Source: Fomes fomentarius (taxonomy: Eukaryota; Basidiomycota; Agaricomycetes; Polyporales; Polyporaceae). From it: a DNA stretch of 64,000 nucleotides. This document shows, piece after piece, positions 33,473 to 44,528 of this stretch. The position numbers and the translations under genes were made by a program. Position 1 is the first letter of the stretch. Each line of letters starts with the position of its first letter. The notes beneath the pieces were generated by a model. It did not search any database, was not told the DNA's origin, and saw only the letters and a program-made list of their open reading frames with translations. The DNA lies in the NCBI GenBank assembly GCA_022606135.1, contig JABYQN010000011.1, positions 1,860,001 to 1,924,000 of the forward strand, written 5' to 3'.

Positions 33473-34640
33473 TGTCGCGTCGAGGGCGGTGCGATAGGCG
33501 CCCGTGAAACGCGATGAAATGGTCGTTTGGATGCATGCTTGGACGACGTCGGAGGGGCGTGGGACCGGTCGCGTTCGGTTGAGAATAGTCATGACTGCAT
33601 AGATATCTGTGGTAGCAAGCAATAGCCAATGAATGAGAACGGATATGGTAGAATCTGGTACTTACCTATGACTGATTTCGACGGTGTGAAGCGAGAATAG
33701 CCGTGGACAGACGTACAGCGTGTTCTTGCTGGTTCATGCGGTGTGATCAGAGTGAGATATGAATTGTTCCTGCGAGACGGACGCGTGAGAGAGCGACGAG
33801 TGGCTGGCGAGGTCATGGGATGGCTGAACCTACTGCTGTAGTCGCAAAAGCGAGCCGGGCGGGTTGATGATTGCGGTACCTATAAGGTTTTCTCCAGTCA
33901 CGGCGAGATCCTCGCGAGGCCCAAGCTTGAAGGGCAGTAGAGGTGAGAAGCGGATGGGACACAAAAACGAGCCCGGCAAAGGGTTCACTCGAATACTGAA
34001 CACGGGAGTCCTGTCAAGGAGGTTCTCCTGTGGATGACTGAATCAGATCGTGGACTGATATCCGTTATATATTATACGTACCAGGGACAGATGTCGCGTC
34101 GAGGACGAGGCGATAGGCGCCCGCAGAACGCAATGAAACGGTCGTTTGGGCGGATTCTTGGACATCGGAGGGGCGCGAGACCGGTCGCGTTGAGCGGGAA
34201 ATGTTCATCGCTGGATAGATATCTTTGGTGAAAAGTGACGGGGAATGTGATGGAAGGGTTATGACAGAATCTCGTGCTCACCTATGCTGTGAGCAAGAAT
34301 GGGCGTGTACAGACGGGCTGAGCGTTGGTGCTGATGCATGCGGTGCGAGTAGAGCGGAGCTGTTCCTGCAAGATGGATGCGTGAAGAGGGCGACGAATGG
34401 CAGGCGAGGTGGATGGTGAGCTTACAGGCGGGATAGGTGGGGTAAGTGTAAGGGTTCCTGCAGTCGCGACGAGATCTTCACCCCCTACAGCGAGGGCAAG
34501 CTTGAAGGGCAGTAGAGGTGAGAAGGGGACGGGAGACAAAACCGAGTGGGGCGAAGGACTGATTCGAATACTGAGCATGGGAACGGTCGTCGGATCGGCC
34601 AACTTGAGCATATCAACGTCGTTTGGAGACATTGCGTGGA
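33473..34640. repeat. Tandem duplication with a 619-bp period
   Basis: The sequence starting at 33473 (TGTCGCGTCGAGG) recurs at 34092 and runs in parallel with gaps until about 34640: shared landmarks include GATAGGCGCCCG, GGTCGTTTGG, AAGCTTGAAGGGCAGTAGAG and CGAATACTGA. On the minus strand both copies keep a similar peptide open (PNDHFIAFHGRLSHRPRRDI and PNDRFIAFCGRLSPRPRRDI), which hints at a coding exon, but I could not build a full gene around it. Confidence 0.6.
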
Positions 34641-35107
34641 GCTGTGTGCCAGAGGACGGCGATCGGAAGGGAGCAGACGGGAGTTGATCGAGCGATTGCG
34701 ACCAGGCCAAGCGCTAGCGGGGGAGGGACGGAGAACGAGAATGAGGCGGATGAGGTACCGTGAGCGTGGATGGCAGCGACTGGAAGAGAGCGAGAAGAGC
34801 GCAGAGCGACGCACAAGCTGGGACGACATCGGACGCAGGCAGCGCCAGGGCAGCGGTCGTCAGGCATGACTCTGCGCTCGCCGATCGGCCTTCACGAGCT
34901 GAGCAGGGAGCGGTCAGTCAAGTCGACGTCATGTTGCAGTTGCCTCACAACGCATTCGCGCGCATGCCATCCCAAGCTCGACACTGACCAAATTAAGGTT
35001 CTGACATCGACAAACTCTATCTGGCTCTCACAGCAACTACCCACAGTTATCCGCCCTCTACCCACGCGTTGTCGCTTCCTATCCCATTTCCACTACTCGA
35101 CATCCTC
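34641..35107. other. Intergenic
   Basis: No gene seen. From 34992 on, the sequence belongs to copy 2 of the segmental duplication and probably is the promoter of the gene at 35108. Confidence 0.35.
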
Positions 35108-36611
35108 ATGAACCTCGATCTTGGCCCATGCTCAGCGCGCCTCGCAGACGGGGAGACCCAATGCACAGCTCTCGCACGCTCTTCAGAGAACTTCTGTCCT
35201 CGTCACAGTAAGCAGCTCAAAGGCTCATACAAGAAGTACAAGGACACCGCACACCGCTTAGAGCAACTGCAGCCCGATGCAGTAACCAACAGAGAGGCAT
35301 TGCGGTCTCTACGTACCTCAGAGGACATTAGGCGAGCTATGGACGCGATGAAGGAGTACCTCGACGCATTGAAGGAAGAGGCGTAGCGGAGGACTGCGCA
35401 TACTGAGCAATTATATCACGATGGTCACTGATTGTTATCTCGACTAGTATGTAGAATAGACCTCCATCGTGTTTCGAACATCCCGCATACAGGCACGATA
35501 AATCCCGATGAAGGGCATTACAAGCGTGTCGATGTTCTCCTGGATAAAATCAGTGGCTGTACGCAAATCATGAACGACCTAGATGCACGTCAGAAAGAGT
35601 TGGAGCAGCAATGTTGGGCGGCCAAACGAGAGAAACAGCGACTCGCTCTCGAGGCTGCCAAAAGAGAGCAGGAGCGTCAGCGGCTCAGACTCAATGAACA
35701 ACACGAGCGACGCCAGCGCGAGTTGGAGCTAGAGCAGCAACACCATGCCGCCGAGGAACAACGCCGCATACTAGCAGCTCAGCATAATGCTCGCAGAGAG
35801 GCACGGGAACGTGCTGAGGAGGAACGGCAACGCCAGAAGCGCGAGCAAGCAGAATGGGAGCAAGCCTGGAGATGGGAACAAGACGCGAGAGCTGCGCGTG
35901 CTCCTCGAAACGACTACCAGCAATGGCGTCCTGAAGATCGCTATCCAAATGGGTCAGACAAAGGAGGCTCCTCTGTCGTTTCCTTCGTCATCACTGCTGT
36001 GGTCAGTGAACGTCCTTTTAGATCCTCTTGTCCTACTGATTGAGACTTGTGATAGGCTTTATACGGTGTATATACCGTCGTGTCCAGTCTATTCGCGTCT
36101 TCCGGCAACAAGGTCACCGCCGCCAAGGAAGGGACGGCCAAGGTTTGGAAACTTGTGGACTTGCGCGGGTGTGTACTGTCTTGAAGTCATGCTCGGTCAT
36201 GAGCCTCATTGATCTCTTCCGCCTAGTGCTGGCGCAAAGCTCGTGGACGTCCCCGACCAAGTCGCTCGCGTGGTACACAAAGTGACTGTTCCTGAGCGCG
36301 CCTTGAATGCTGCTGGTGATTGGTGAGTGATTTTCGGAGCTCACCACACACTGTAGTCAGGCTGCATGAATTACCACAGGCTACAGTCGAGTGTCAAGTC
36401 CGTGGGCGATAGTCTGGCCAAGCTTGCGCCCGGCCCTACAGAGTCCAAAGAGATGGTGCGGAATGTAGTTGACGGGGCGCAGAAGCTTGCGGGAAACGCG
36501 GCAGGCGAAGCTCAGCAGTTCGCCGAGAACGCGGGGGTAGAGGTGAAGAAGCTGGCAGAGAGTGCAGCTCAGGATGTCGGTCGGTGGCTCCTCTCAAGGT
36601 TCAAGGAGTGA
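35108..36611 (+). pseudogene. CCCH-knuckle coiled-coil membrane protein with in-frame stop, copy 2
   Basis: Exons 35108-35423, 35493-36001, 36056-36168, 36227-36322, 36380-36611, the same structure as copy 1. The knuckle is C8-x10-C19-x10-C30-x2-H33. Compared with copy 1, the protein differs at a handful of sites (SKQ for KEL-type changes after the knuckle, HRLEQLQPD for RRVEQLRPH). The same TAG interrupts codon 93 (35384-35386). The sequence after the stop is kept open over four exons with very few changes; such preservation does not prove function because the duplication is young. Neighbour: the C2H2 regulator 1.2 kb downstream, same strand. Confidence 0.65.
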
Positions 36612-37771
36612 AGAAGCGTGGTGAGGATTGCCGTGTTTTCAGAGGTGCAGGGCATCTTTATTCGAATCATAGTGTGATGTTCTCATCTGCACGTGAAGGG
36701 TGCGACTCGTGTCATGGCCATTTGAACTTGAGTCCAGACTGGAATGAAGTATTATGTATGTATATGTATTTCTATGAACACTGAATGGAGGTTATGGTGT
36801 CTCCAGCGCTCGAGTGAATGGTATTTTGGGTGTAGAAAGAGATGGCCGGCTTGAACGGTATGAACGGTCTTCGACGATGAATCGATGAGCTGAGGAGCTG
36901 GGCGCCGCGCGGAGGGCTGTACCGTTACCGTTGTGCATGGATGTTCGACAACCGATCAAGAAAGAAGGATGTCTTTGCCCAAGTTCATTCGATTGCAAGC
37001 TAAGCCTCCGATTCTTCACGGTCAATAATTCTTATGCGATTCGATACAAGGATTCTGGCCAGCAAGGCGCAGGTGAGCACAGTACTAGTGCCGAGGTGCT
37101 TCAAAGTCTGACAAGGTTTAATCAAGCATTCAATATTCAGTGTCTTCGCAATCACGTCTACGACATCAATTGAGGTAGACTACGAACAGCTCTTGTGACC
37201 TAGATTGTGTCCAAAAAATGGGGCACCTTGTGCACTGCAACCACGAGAGGAAATGCAATATCTCCACCCTCTCCACGACTCGAACGTGGCCAGACTGAAG
37301 CATATGTTCCCAGCGCTCACAGCTCCGAGTCACACCTTACGACCTTCGCTCAGACGCTTCACCACCTTCACTCCATCTATTCATCCTCTCAGCATCCGCC
37401 GTACATCAGGACCTACCCGGCGAACCATCACTACTCAAAACTGCGCATCCTACTCTACCACCTGCAAAACATATCCTCGACTTCATCCAACTGCAGGCCT
37501 TGCTCCGGCGCTTGCTTCGCACCTTCGCAGAAGCGGAGCATGAACATCTGAGCGGAGAAGGCGGCTTGAACCGAACCTATCGGAGACCTTTGGCGTCGAG
37601 TTTTCGTCCTTTGTCTCCTGCTTCGTTTGTCCTCAATTCTGAACTAAAAACGTTCGACGCGCAGCATGGGTGGCACGAAACGCCTTTCTCTTACCCTCTA
37701 CGCCTCCCGGCAGCAGTACGCACACGCGAAACTCACGCGTCCGAAGCTTCCCATATCTTGAAGGACCGGAG
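36612..37771. other. Intergenic, promoter side of the regulator
   Basis: No gene seen; this parallels 24710-25859. Confidence 0.4.
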
Positions 37772-39276
37772 ATGAATCAAACCCACCTACTAGCGTCTGA
37801 CTTGTGTCGCGACATGCATGGGAGTCTTACGTCCTCGTGGACGGGCACGAGTACACGAGAGCTAGAGTTAGAGGATCTCTTCTTCGATTCCAATAACGTC
37901 CGGGTGTCCCACACGACGGACGCCGTAAGGAGCACGGATAGCGATGGTACGCATGGCTATTATGCGGGATTGCTGGGGTTCGAGGCGACATGCGATAAAC
38001 TGGTACGAAGAGAGTGAGTTTTCCGCTATGGCATATCTGTGTCCATGCTCATGCAATAATCGTTCGTGCACTCCTTCGCGTCAGGCTAGAAGCACAGTAT
38101 CTCGCCCAAAACATCTCGTACCCTCAACCAGCCCCCTTTCTCGACTACAAGTCTTTGTCTACGGAGCTTGGTGCTGCCGCGGTAGGCTGCAACCAGCGGT
38201 ATCACACCCAGACTCCTTCCTGCGACTATAACGTCGACATTCCAGTCTCCGTCGACGCCCTCTCAGAGGAGTTTGGGCGCGTTCTAGCTCGCCCGAGCTA
38301 TAATGGCACATGGCTTGGGATACAGCCAGCTCCCGCACCATGTTCTCTTGGGAAAAACTATGCGAGCCTTCAGGTTCAGCAGCTGCCTGTCTCTGTGTCT
38401 ACATTTCCACCAGATGCACCACTTGCCTGTGCGACGTCCGCGGAGGCACATATGCCAGCTCTCACCGTAGGCCCTGCGCCGTTATCGCTCCCAGTTCCAT
38501 CCAACAATGGTCAGTTCCTTCCGCCTTGCCCGCCACGCTATCAAGGTGCCTCGTTCGATGTACGGAATACTGCAAGTACGGCGGCAGTCAACACTCTCCC
38601 TTACCGCCCGTCGCCTTCCAAGGTGGTGTCGCGCGTCGTGTGTCCTGGAACACCTGAACGCAGCGCTTCGTCTTTATCTCCCTCTCCCTCTCCCTCTTCC
38701 GCGGCGACAATCGCCAGCTTGATCGCGCCTCTGACGGCCCAGTCATCCCACCCCTCCTCTGCCTCATCGGATATACAACGCGCGCTTGTGGACATATTTT
38801 CGTCACCCGTGCCTAGCCCGGCCCCGTCGTTCTCCAACTCATCCCCACACTCTCTCCCTGCTACCATTCGACGTCCCGTCCAGCCTCGCAGCTCCGACCG
38901 CCTTACGCGGAAGACACGATCGACGGCGAAGCCTAAACAGATCCTTCTTCGCCCCGCCACTTCTTCTGTTCCCGCGTCTATCTCTGCCCCTAATTTCTTG
39001 AAGTGCGAGGAATGTGGGTTCGTGCAGAAGACCAAGCGCGCGGGGGACATGCAGCGGCACATGGACACGCATACAAAGACAGACCTCCGGAAGGTCTGGT
39101 ACTGTTGTGGATTCCCGCGTCCCTCGACTGGACAGCACCCGATAGATGAGGAGTTCGCTGGAGGATGCGGACAGCGATTCAGTCGAAAGGACTCCCTCCA
39201 GAAGCATTTCAGGCTCAGTAAGAAGTCGTGTGTGGGCGATCCGCATGCGCCGTGGCACCCAGGAAACGCGATATGA
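37772..39276 (+). CDS. C2H2 zinc-finger regulator, complete copy, 477 aa
   Basis: Exons 37772-38013 and 38085-39276; one 71-nt intron (GTGAGT...CAG), total 1434 nt. The N-terminal two thirds are Ser/Pro/Thr-rich with low complexity (SSLSPSPSPSSAATIASLIA) and one basic patch (RKTRSTAKPKQ). The DNA-binding end begins at KCEECGFVQKTKRAGDMQR plus HMDTH (C-x2-C-x14-H-x3-H), then VWYCCGFPRPSTGQ, GGCGQRFSRKDSLQKHF and SCVGD. The finger spacing and Cys-Cys turn are the same as in the regulators at 17881 and 20160, so all three belong to one family, although the N-terminal parts are unrelated. It is probably a nuclear transcription factor. Its 5' quarter lies inside the segmental duplication; the other copy is cut after codon 160. 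Confidence 0.8.
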
Positions 39277-39573
39277 GCGGGGTGGGATCAGTAAATAACG
39301 GACATCGTCAATGCCCCAGAATTGTTGGATTCGGATCTTTCGTTTGTGGCTGTAGCCTGATTCCCTGGTGTAATGTAATGTATCCGTTGTATTTCTGCTA
39401 GTAGCGATAGTTTACTCGACCAGTGGTGCATCCGTAGTTACTTTATACTCGATGTTGCAAGCCCTAATAATCTCTTTGCTATTAATGGTATACCTTTCGA
39501 TCAGTCGCGTGGCGTCACAACTCACATGATTGATCTGTCACGCAAGCAATATACCGCCTTATACCGCATATAA

Positions 39574-39580
39574 TATATAA
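39574..39580 (+). promoter_or_regulatory. TATA box of the MYND gene
   Basis: TATATAA about 58 bp before the ATG at 39638, within an AT-rich stretch. Confidence 0.5.
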
Positions 39581-39637
39581 CAAGCTACCTTTTGGTCACT
39601 TCTGATGACTGCTTGACCACGTCCTCAACATCCCACC

Positions 39638-40780
39638 ATGAGCCTCGAGCAGACAGACTTCGACCCCGACTGGCCCACCATGGGTTTCGCCGTCCGCAAG
39701 CTCGAACGCGGTGAGCTCCCTGGGAACCTCTCGCTCCAGGACTGGGAAGACGAGACGAAGCTTAATGTCGAGGTCAACGTGTATGGCGGGTACGTGCCTC
39801 ATCGCTTGCTTATGAGGACGAAAGCATCGAAATATGCGGTATAGCAACGGACAACATGTGTTAGTGCGAATGCATCTCCCAAAGGACGACGACTTCCAGA
39901 ACGCGCGACTGGCGTTGTTGTACATGGTCTTTGACATCAAGCACTCAAAGCCCTGGACATGCGAATTCTGTGGTATGTGCAGATTTTTGAGCCCTCTATG
40001 GTACTGTGTGGCCGACAACTACGTCTTGCAGGCGACCCCGCGCGCGAGACCCAGATGCAGTTCGTCAACTACCTAAGCATTTCCGGATTCGTACACCTGC
40101 CCGTCTCCAGATTGCCGGCATACGTGCGTATTCAAACGATGCCCTACGTCTTACGTTATGTGGGATAGCCTATACGTACGCTCATCGCTTCCTACTTCCT
40201 CCTATCGGCAGCTCCACCACATATGCGACATGGAGAAGCCCGCCTGCCAGCGCGCGCTCCGGGAGGCCCACAGCCGCATCAGCGAGACGCACGGAGGCCT
40301 CATAGGTCCCCACGTGCCCCCGATGGCACGCCCGCAAGGCACGAGGGAAGTGTACCCGCTCAGCGCGAGCTGCGCGACATGCAGGACGGACGAGAGCTCG
40401 ACAGGGAATTTGAGTCGGTGCAGCGCTTGTAAGCTGACGAGGTGAGTGTAGATTCACGAATTCTTCTTGAAGCTTCAAATACTTTCCGGGGATGCTCTTG
40501 GTACGGGGAGGGGTGTTGTGTTGCGGCTCGAGATCCGGCAGGACGTATGTTATGCTACCGAGAATGAGCCGGGGTAGTGGATGGACGGATGGATGGATGT
40601 GCTGATGGGACGTGAATGTTCACAGGTATTGCAGGTGCGTGACATGGCCAAACCCATCGTATACTGGTGCGACTGACAGCTCGTTGCTGTAGCTCAAGGT
40701 GCCAGAGAGCAGACTGGCCACGGCACAAGAACGCGTGCAGGTGCATCAAGTCAGTCGAAGTCAGCGGCTTCGCGAACTAG
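39638..40780 (+). CDS. MYND-finger protein with a 9-nt microexon, 232 aa
   Basis: Exons 39638-39789, 39845-39972, 40032-40123, 40212-40441, 40626-40634, 40693-40780; total 699 nt. The C-terminus is a MYND zinc finger: CATC, CSAC, YCSSRC, then W..H...C (RADWPRHKNACR). The YC pair is encoded by a 9-nt exon (GTATTGCAG) flanked by introns of 184 and 58 nt; without it the finger would lose the residues RYCS yet stay in frame, so skipping would give a protein with a broken finger. The N-terminal part (PDWPTMGFAVRKLERGELPG; LVRMHLPKDDDFQNARLALL) has no family that I can name. MYND fingers bind proline-rich partner peptides. The protein is probably cytosolic or nuclear, in the regulator cluster. Confidence 0.75.
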
Positions 40781-41353
40781 ATGTCTCTCGTCTTCGAGCG
40801 GCAGTGCTCTCAGCCTCAATTCCTCTCTATGAAGGCCTAATGTACCAAAGAGTCAGTTGGTGTGGAACGCGTTTTGTAACACGTCTAACACAACTTACTT
40901 CGCTAATGAGTAGCAATTAGGATCTGACTTGTTTGGCCGAGGATGTCCGATTGTTGCCTGACGTACCCCTGGGTACGCGTACACCAACCTTTCGGGACTT
41001 GCCCTTGTACGTTCCTCGCCGATTGGGGCACAGCGGCATGGATGCTGCGAAGCAGGGGGTACGCTTCACGGTGTATGATACGTGCAACAACTACCGCCTT
41101 CTATCTGCGCATGTCTTTCTCCGCTATCGTCCTCCTTATCTTGAAACACTCAGCTGCTGAGATATTGCACACACCGACCAGAATACGGAATCTGGCAAGT
41201 TCGTCGCCCTAGCGTCCGGTATGATACAAGATCGTACACATCCAAAACAACAGCGTCCCCAGGTCACTGTCAGCAGCGGTCACCACGGATCACAAGACCA
41301 CAAGTATCAGTATCGAGAGACACACAAGTCCAGCCCAGCCCTTGAGAGCCGGA
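40781..41353. other. Intergenic, no gene seen
   Basis: Convergent gene ends (MYND gene on plus, unknown gene on minus). Nothing recognisable in between. Confidence 0.4.
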
Positions 41354-42509
41354 TCACGAGCTATACAGCACACAAGGCCGGAACTCCTCCCGGAAGATGC
41401 TCTCCTGCGTCACCCTGCCGACCTCCCTCAACTCCGGCAACAAGTCGTCCACGACAACCTCCCTCTGCGCGCCCTTCGGCGCTTTCAGGTGGATGCCCTG
41501 CAAGTCCGGGCGGAGCATCTTGAACGGCCGCAGCAACTCGAGCAGCTCGAGCACATAGTCGCGCGAGGACCACCCGCTGTGCGTCGGCACGGGCGGGTGG
41601 CTCCGGAGGTACTCGCCGAGCTTGTCGACGTCCGCGCGGCGCACGGCGCCGACCTGCACCCCGCCGAGGCAGAGCGAGCGCACGGTCGCGGAGACGTCGT
41701 AGAGCGAGGCGGGCGCGCAGCGCGTGTACCACTGGATCTCGTACTCCCGCTCGTTCTCGCCGTCGTTCTCCCCCCCGCAGTCATCGGCCCGGATCGCGTT
41801 TGTGCCGCTTCCGTACCATGTGTTCGTGTTCGTGTTCGTCGCGCCAGTCGCGGTGGCGGTTAGGAGGGTGGAGCGGTGCTGGGAACGCGAGGCGCGGCGA
41901 AGGCGGCGTTTTTGCGAGTATGCCTGGAAGGACGGCCCCGAGAGCGTGTCGCGGTCCGTGATGACGACGAGGGCCCAGTGCAGGTCGCGCTCGTGGCCGA
42001 CGCCGCGGTACTCGTCTTTGTACTGCGCGACGACGATGGGGCACGCCGGTGGGCCGGCGAGGCGCTTCAGGACCGTGGGCATCTTGAGCTTGTACTTCGC
42101 GTGGTGCTTTGCGGTGGCTTTGTCTTTGCGCTTATGCTACAGGCGGTTACGGGGATCGTGGTTAGCAAGGTGACGAGTGTTCATTGACGTTGACATATTT
42201 CTCCGAGAACGGTGTCGGGGACCGCGGAGACGGAGGACGGAGGACGGAGTGTGAGAGGCGAGACCAACTTACAGGTATGCAGGTCTTATCGTAGGGCGCG
42301 GGGCGAGAGAGTGCTTTGCGCCTGTCTTTGTCGAGCCGCACGCGAACGGAAAGGGGGAGAAGAAAGGGCGGGATGTCGTCGTACTCCGCACCGCGTTTGT
42401 GTTTGTGTCGACGCTGAGCGGCGGGAAGGGAGCCCTCGGTGCCATCGTAGCTTATAAGCTTGGCCCCCGTCGCCTTGGCTTTGTCTAACCACCGCGGAAA
42501 AGAGGCCAT
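41354..42509 (-). CDS. Agaricomycete hypothetical protein, 339 aa
   Basis: Exons 42509-42273 and 42136-41354; one 136-nt intron (GTAAGT...TAG, phase 0), total 1020 nt. It starts MASFPRWLDKAKATGAKLIS, then has a Lys/His/Arg-rich linker and the block CPIVVAQYKDEYRGVGHERD followed by LHWALVVITDRD, in which Asp and His could be functional. A Thr/Asn-rich linker follows, then DNLRDVSATV-like helices and a C-terminal leucine-rich part (LELLELLRPFKMLRPDLQ). No named family is recognised. A fragment of a related gene lies at 26414-26525 next to the segmental-duplication breakpoint. Long antisense frames overlap it because of high GC content. Confidence 0.6.
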
Positions 42510-43174
42510 CTTCGAGATGATGCCAAAGAGCAGGAGGTGGTCAAAGGAGAAAGAGAGTAGATGGCGCTGGTCGTGCGTGGGTTGTGCCACTGAGCGATGG
42601 GCGTAGCGGTGAAGGTGTGAAGGAGAGGTGGCGAGCTGATGCTGATGGAGGAGCGAGGAGAGCAGCAGACACACCGTTGACGCAGCACGCCACAAAGGCA
42701 AGACGAGCAGGCGCGCGAGCAGAACGAGATGGTGCTGGTTTATATGTCCTCGGCGAGGCGGCCAGGAACCACGGGATAGGCTTTTAGACGCCGGTCTGTA
42801 AACGCCGCTTTGTGCTGCCACCTGTGCTAGAAATGCACCAATCGGGCAGGTGGCTGGGCTGTGCGCCCCACGCGACTCCAGCATGTTTGTGTCCAGCGTC
42901 CGAGTCTTGTCCTGTTTGTCTTGTTGGCTGTTCGAGCTTCGTGCACTGCGCATCATGGTCTGCGCTTCTAGGTATATTTGGAACGAGGACGATTCTCGCA
43001 CGAAGATCCGCTAAGTGGCACTGGTGTGTATTGGGGCTTGGGGCCATGGGATCTACACAGGATAATCGCGACGCTTGCGTACGCTCACCGCTGGACGCCC
43101 ATCTCGCGGAAGAATGTGCCGAGATCCGTTCGCGATGAAGGGAGCACCCCAGATACCAGATGCGATTGTTATAC
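42510..43174. other. Intergenic, upstream of the 339-aa gene
   Basis: No gene seen. A minus-strand ACATATAAACC sequence lies at about 42738-42748, some 235 bp before the start codon, and might be a TATA element if the 5' leader is long. Confidence 0.35.
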
Positions 43175-44528
43175 TCAGGATCGCGCAGACTGCCCCAGAG
43201 GCGGCCAGAACAGGCTGTCGTCCGCTTGCGTCCACCAGCGCATTGTGTAGATGTAACCTGCAATGCCTAGTATGTACGCAAGCTGGATGACTGGGTGGCG
43301 CAGCGAGAGTCCATGAACGGTTCGCCGTGAGCGGAGATGGACTGAGATGATTGGAACAAGCTTACCGAGCCGCCGCTTGGGGAACGACCGAATGTGCAGC
43401 CCGTATTGCGGGAGGCCCATCACGTTGCAGAAGATGTGCGAGACCGTGGGCGGCAGAAGGGATCCTGTACGCAGAAACAGGTACGCGCAGTGAAAGCCAA
43501 ATAGACTTGTGTACGACAGCTGGAAGACTGTAGATCCGTTAGAGATTCGGTCGCTCCGAGCGATGACGTGTGAACGGCGACTGACGCGTCTGGAGTGCAG
43601 CAAACCGCAGGGCGGAGCTCGTCCGTCCATAGCGGTTGTAGACATCCCATGCATGGTGCAGATGCGCTAGTAAGATCGTCAGAGTAGCAGCGCCTAGACG
43701 AGCGGTGATGACGTACCAAATCCGAACCATAAGGGGGAGAGGAAGATCATCTTGCTGAGAGATGCGCCGGCCATATGATACACTGCCAGAATGCAAGCTC
43801 GGAATACAATCTCCTCGGTGATAGGTGCCTACGACAAACAGATGAGCGGCTCTCACAGACGCGGGGAGATGGAAGGCTCACCACAACGTAATTCCTCACG
43901 CCAACCCATGTCGTAAACATGGTGAGAGCGTCACGGTGAAAGCTCCATCCCCGTTGCAAAGGAAGGGTTTCAGTGAGATAGCCTGCGTAGAGTGGGCCCA
44001 AGTACAGCACGGGAGCGATAAGGCATGGGAGAATGATATACAGGGGGTTGTGTTTTGCGAAGTTAAGCGTCACACCGAGCCGTGCGAGGGTAGTTTCTAG
44101 GGTCGTAAGGGGGTTGGTCTTCTGCTACGAACAGGTCGTCAACATTGAGTGCCTTCGGACTTTTGAAATCGAAGACGCCCTCGACATTGCCCTTCCTCTC
44201 GTGGAGGCTCGGGGCAAAGTAGGACACGCACCTCGCTCTCTGCAATTATACCCTGGACCAGCCAGTGAACAGCATACACGCTCAGCGCCGTGCTCAGGCT
44301 GGCAGCGAGCAGCCTCGCTCGAATGACATCTGGGTCGTTCCTCCACCGCTCATCGTTCTCCTTCGACCTCTCCTCTCCATCACGAAGGTTCACAGACGCG
44401 CCACGCTTGAAGGACAGCCTCGCGCTCCTTGAGACATAGAGAGATCCGACGTAGGAGAACGTAAAGAACGCGGCGTACGCATGGGCGGTTGACGTCGATA
44501 TTGGCGGCGTAGCGAAGACGAGTGGCAT
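43175..44528 (-). CDS. rce1: CAAX prenyl protease 2 (type II CAAX endopeptidase)
   Basis: Exons 44528-44232, 44121-43882, 43828-43717, 43666-43586, 43527-43366, 43290-43175; introns 50-110 nt, total 1008 nt (335 aa). The first intron (110 nt) is the least certain. Catalytic motifs of the family are present: PITEEIVFRACI (the EExxxR motif), HLHHAWD after a Phe/Gly turn, and VSHIFCN (HxxxN). Membrane segments fit an ER protein (AAFFTFSYVGSLYVS; YIILPCLIAPVLYLGPLY; AYILGIAGYIYTM). Rce1 removes the last three residues of prenylated CAAX proteins such as Ras and mating pheromone precursors in the endoplasmic reticulum. The two-base intron evidence is good, including one GTCAGT donor with a CTAAC branch site. 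Expected to be a single-copy housekeeping gene. Confidence 0.85.

Larger units (their letters stand above)
34992..38325. repeat. Segmental duplication, copy 2 (partner 23104-26413)
   Basis: Same content and order as 23104-26413. Here the regulator at the right end is complete, so this copy holds the original arrangement at that boundary. Small insertions (for example about 4 bp in intron 4 of the knuckle gene and 10 bp near 37030) explain the length difference. Confidence 0.85.

Noticed and set aside
34282..34710. 142-codon minus-strand frame in the tandem duplication as a gene
   Set aside because: Ser/Pro-rich translation typical of GC-rich non-coding strands; only the short shared peptide further right looks constrained.
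42162..43001. Open frame of 279 codons that could extend the 339-aa gene upstream
   Set aside because: The part upstream of 42509 has no protein-like composition, and the ATG at 42509 gives a sensible start; the frame also runs through the proposed intron.
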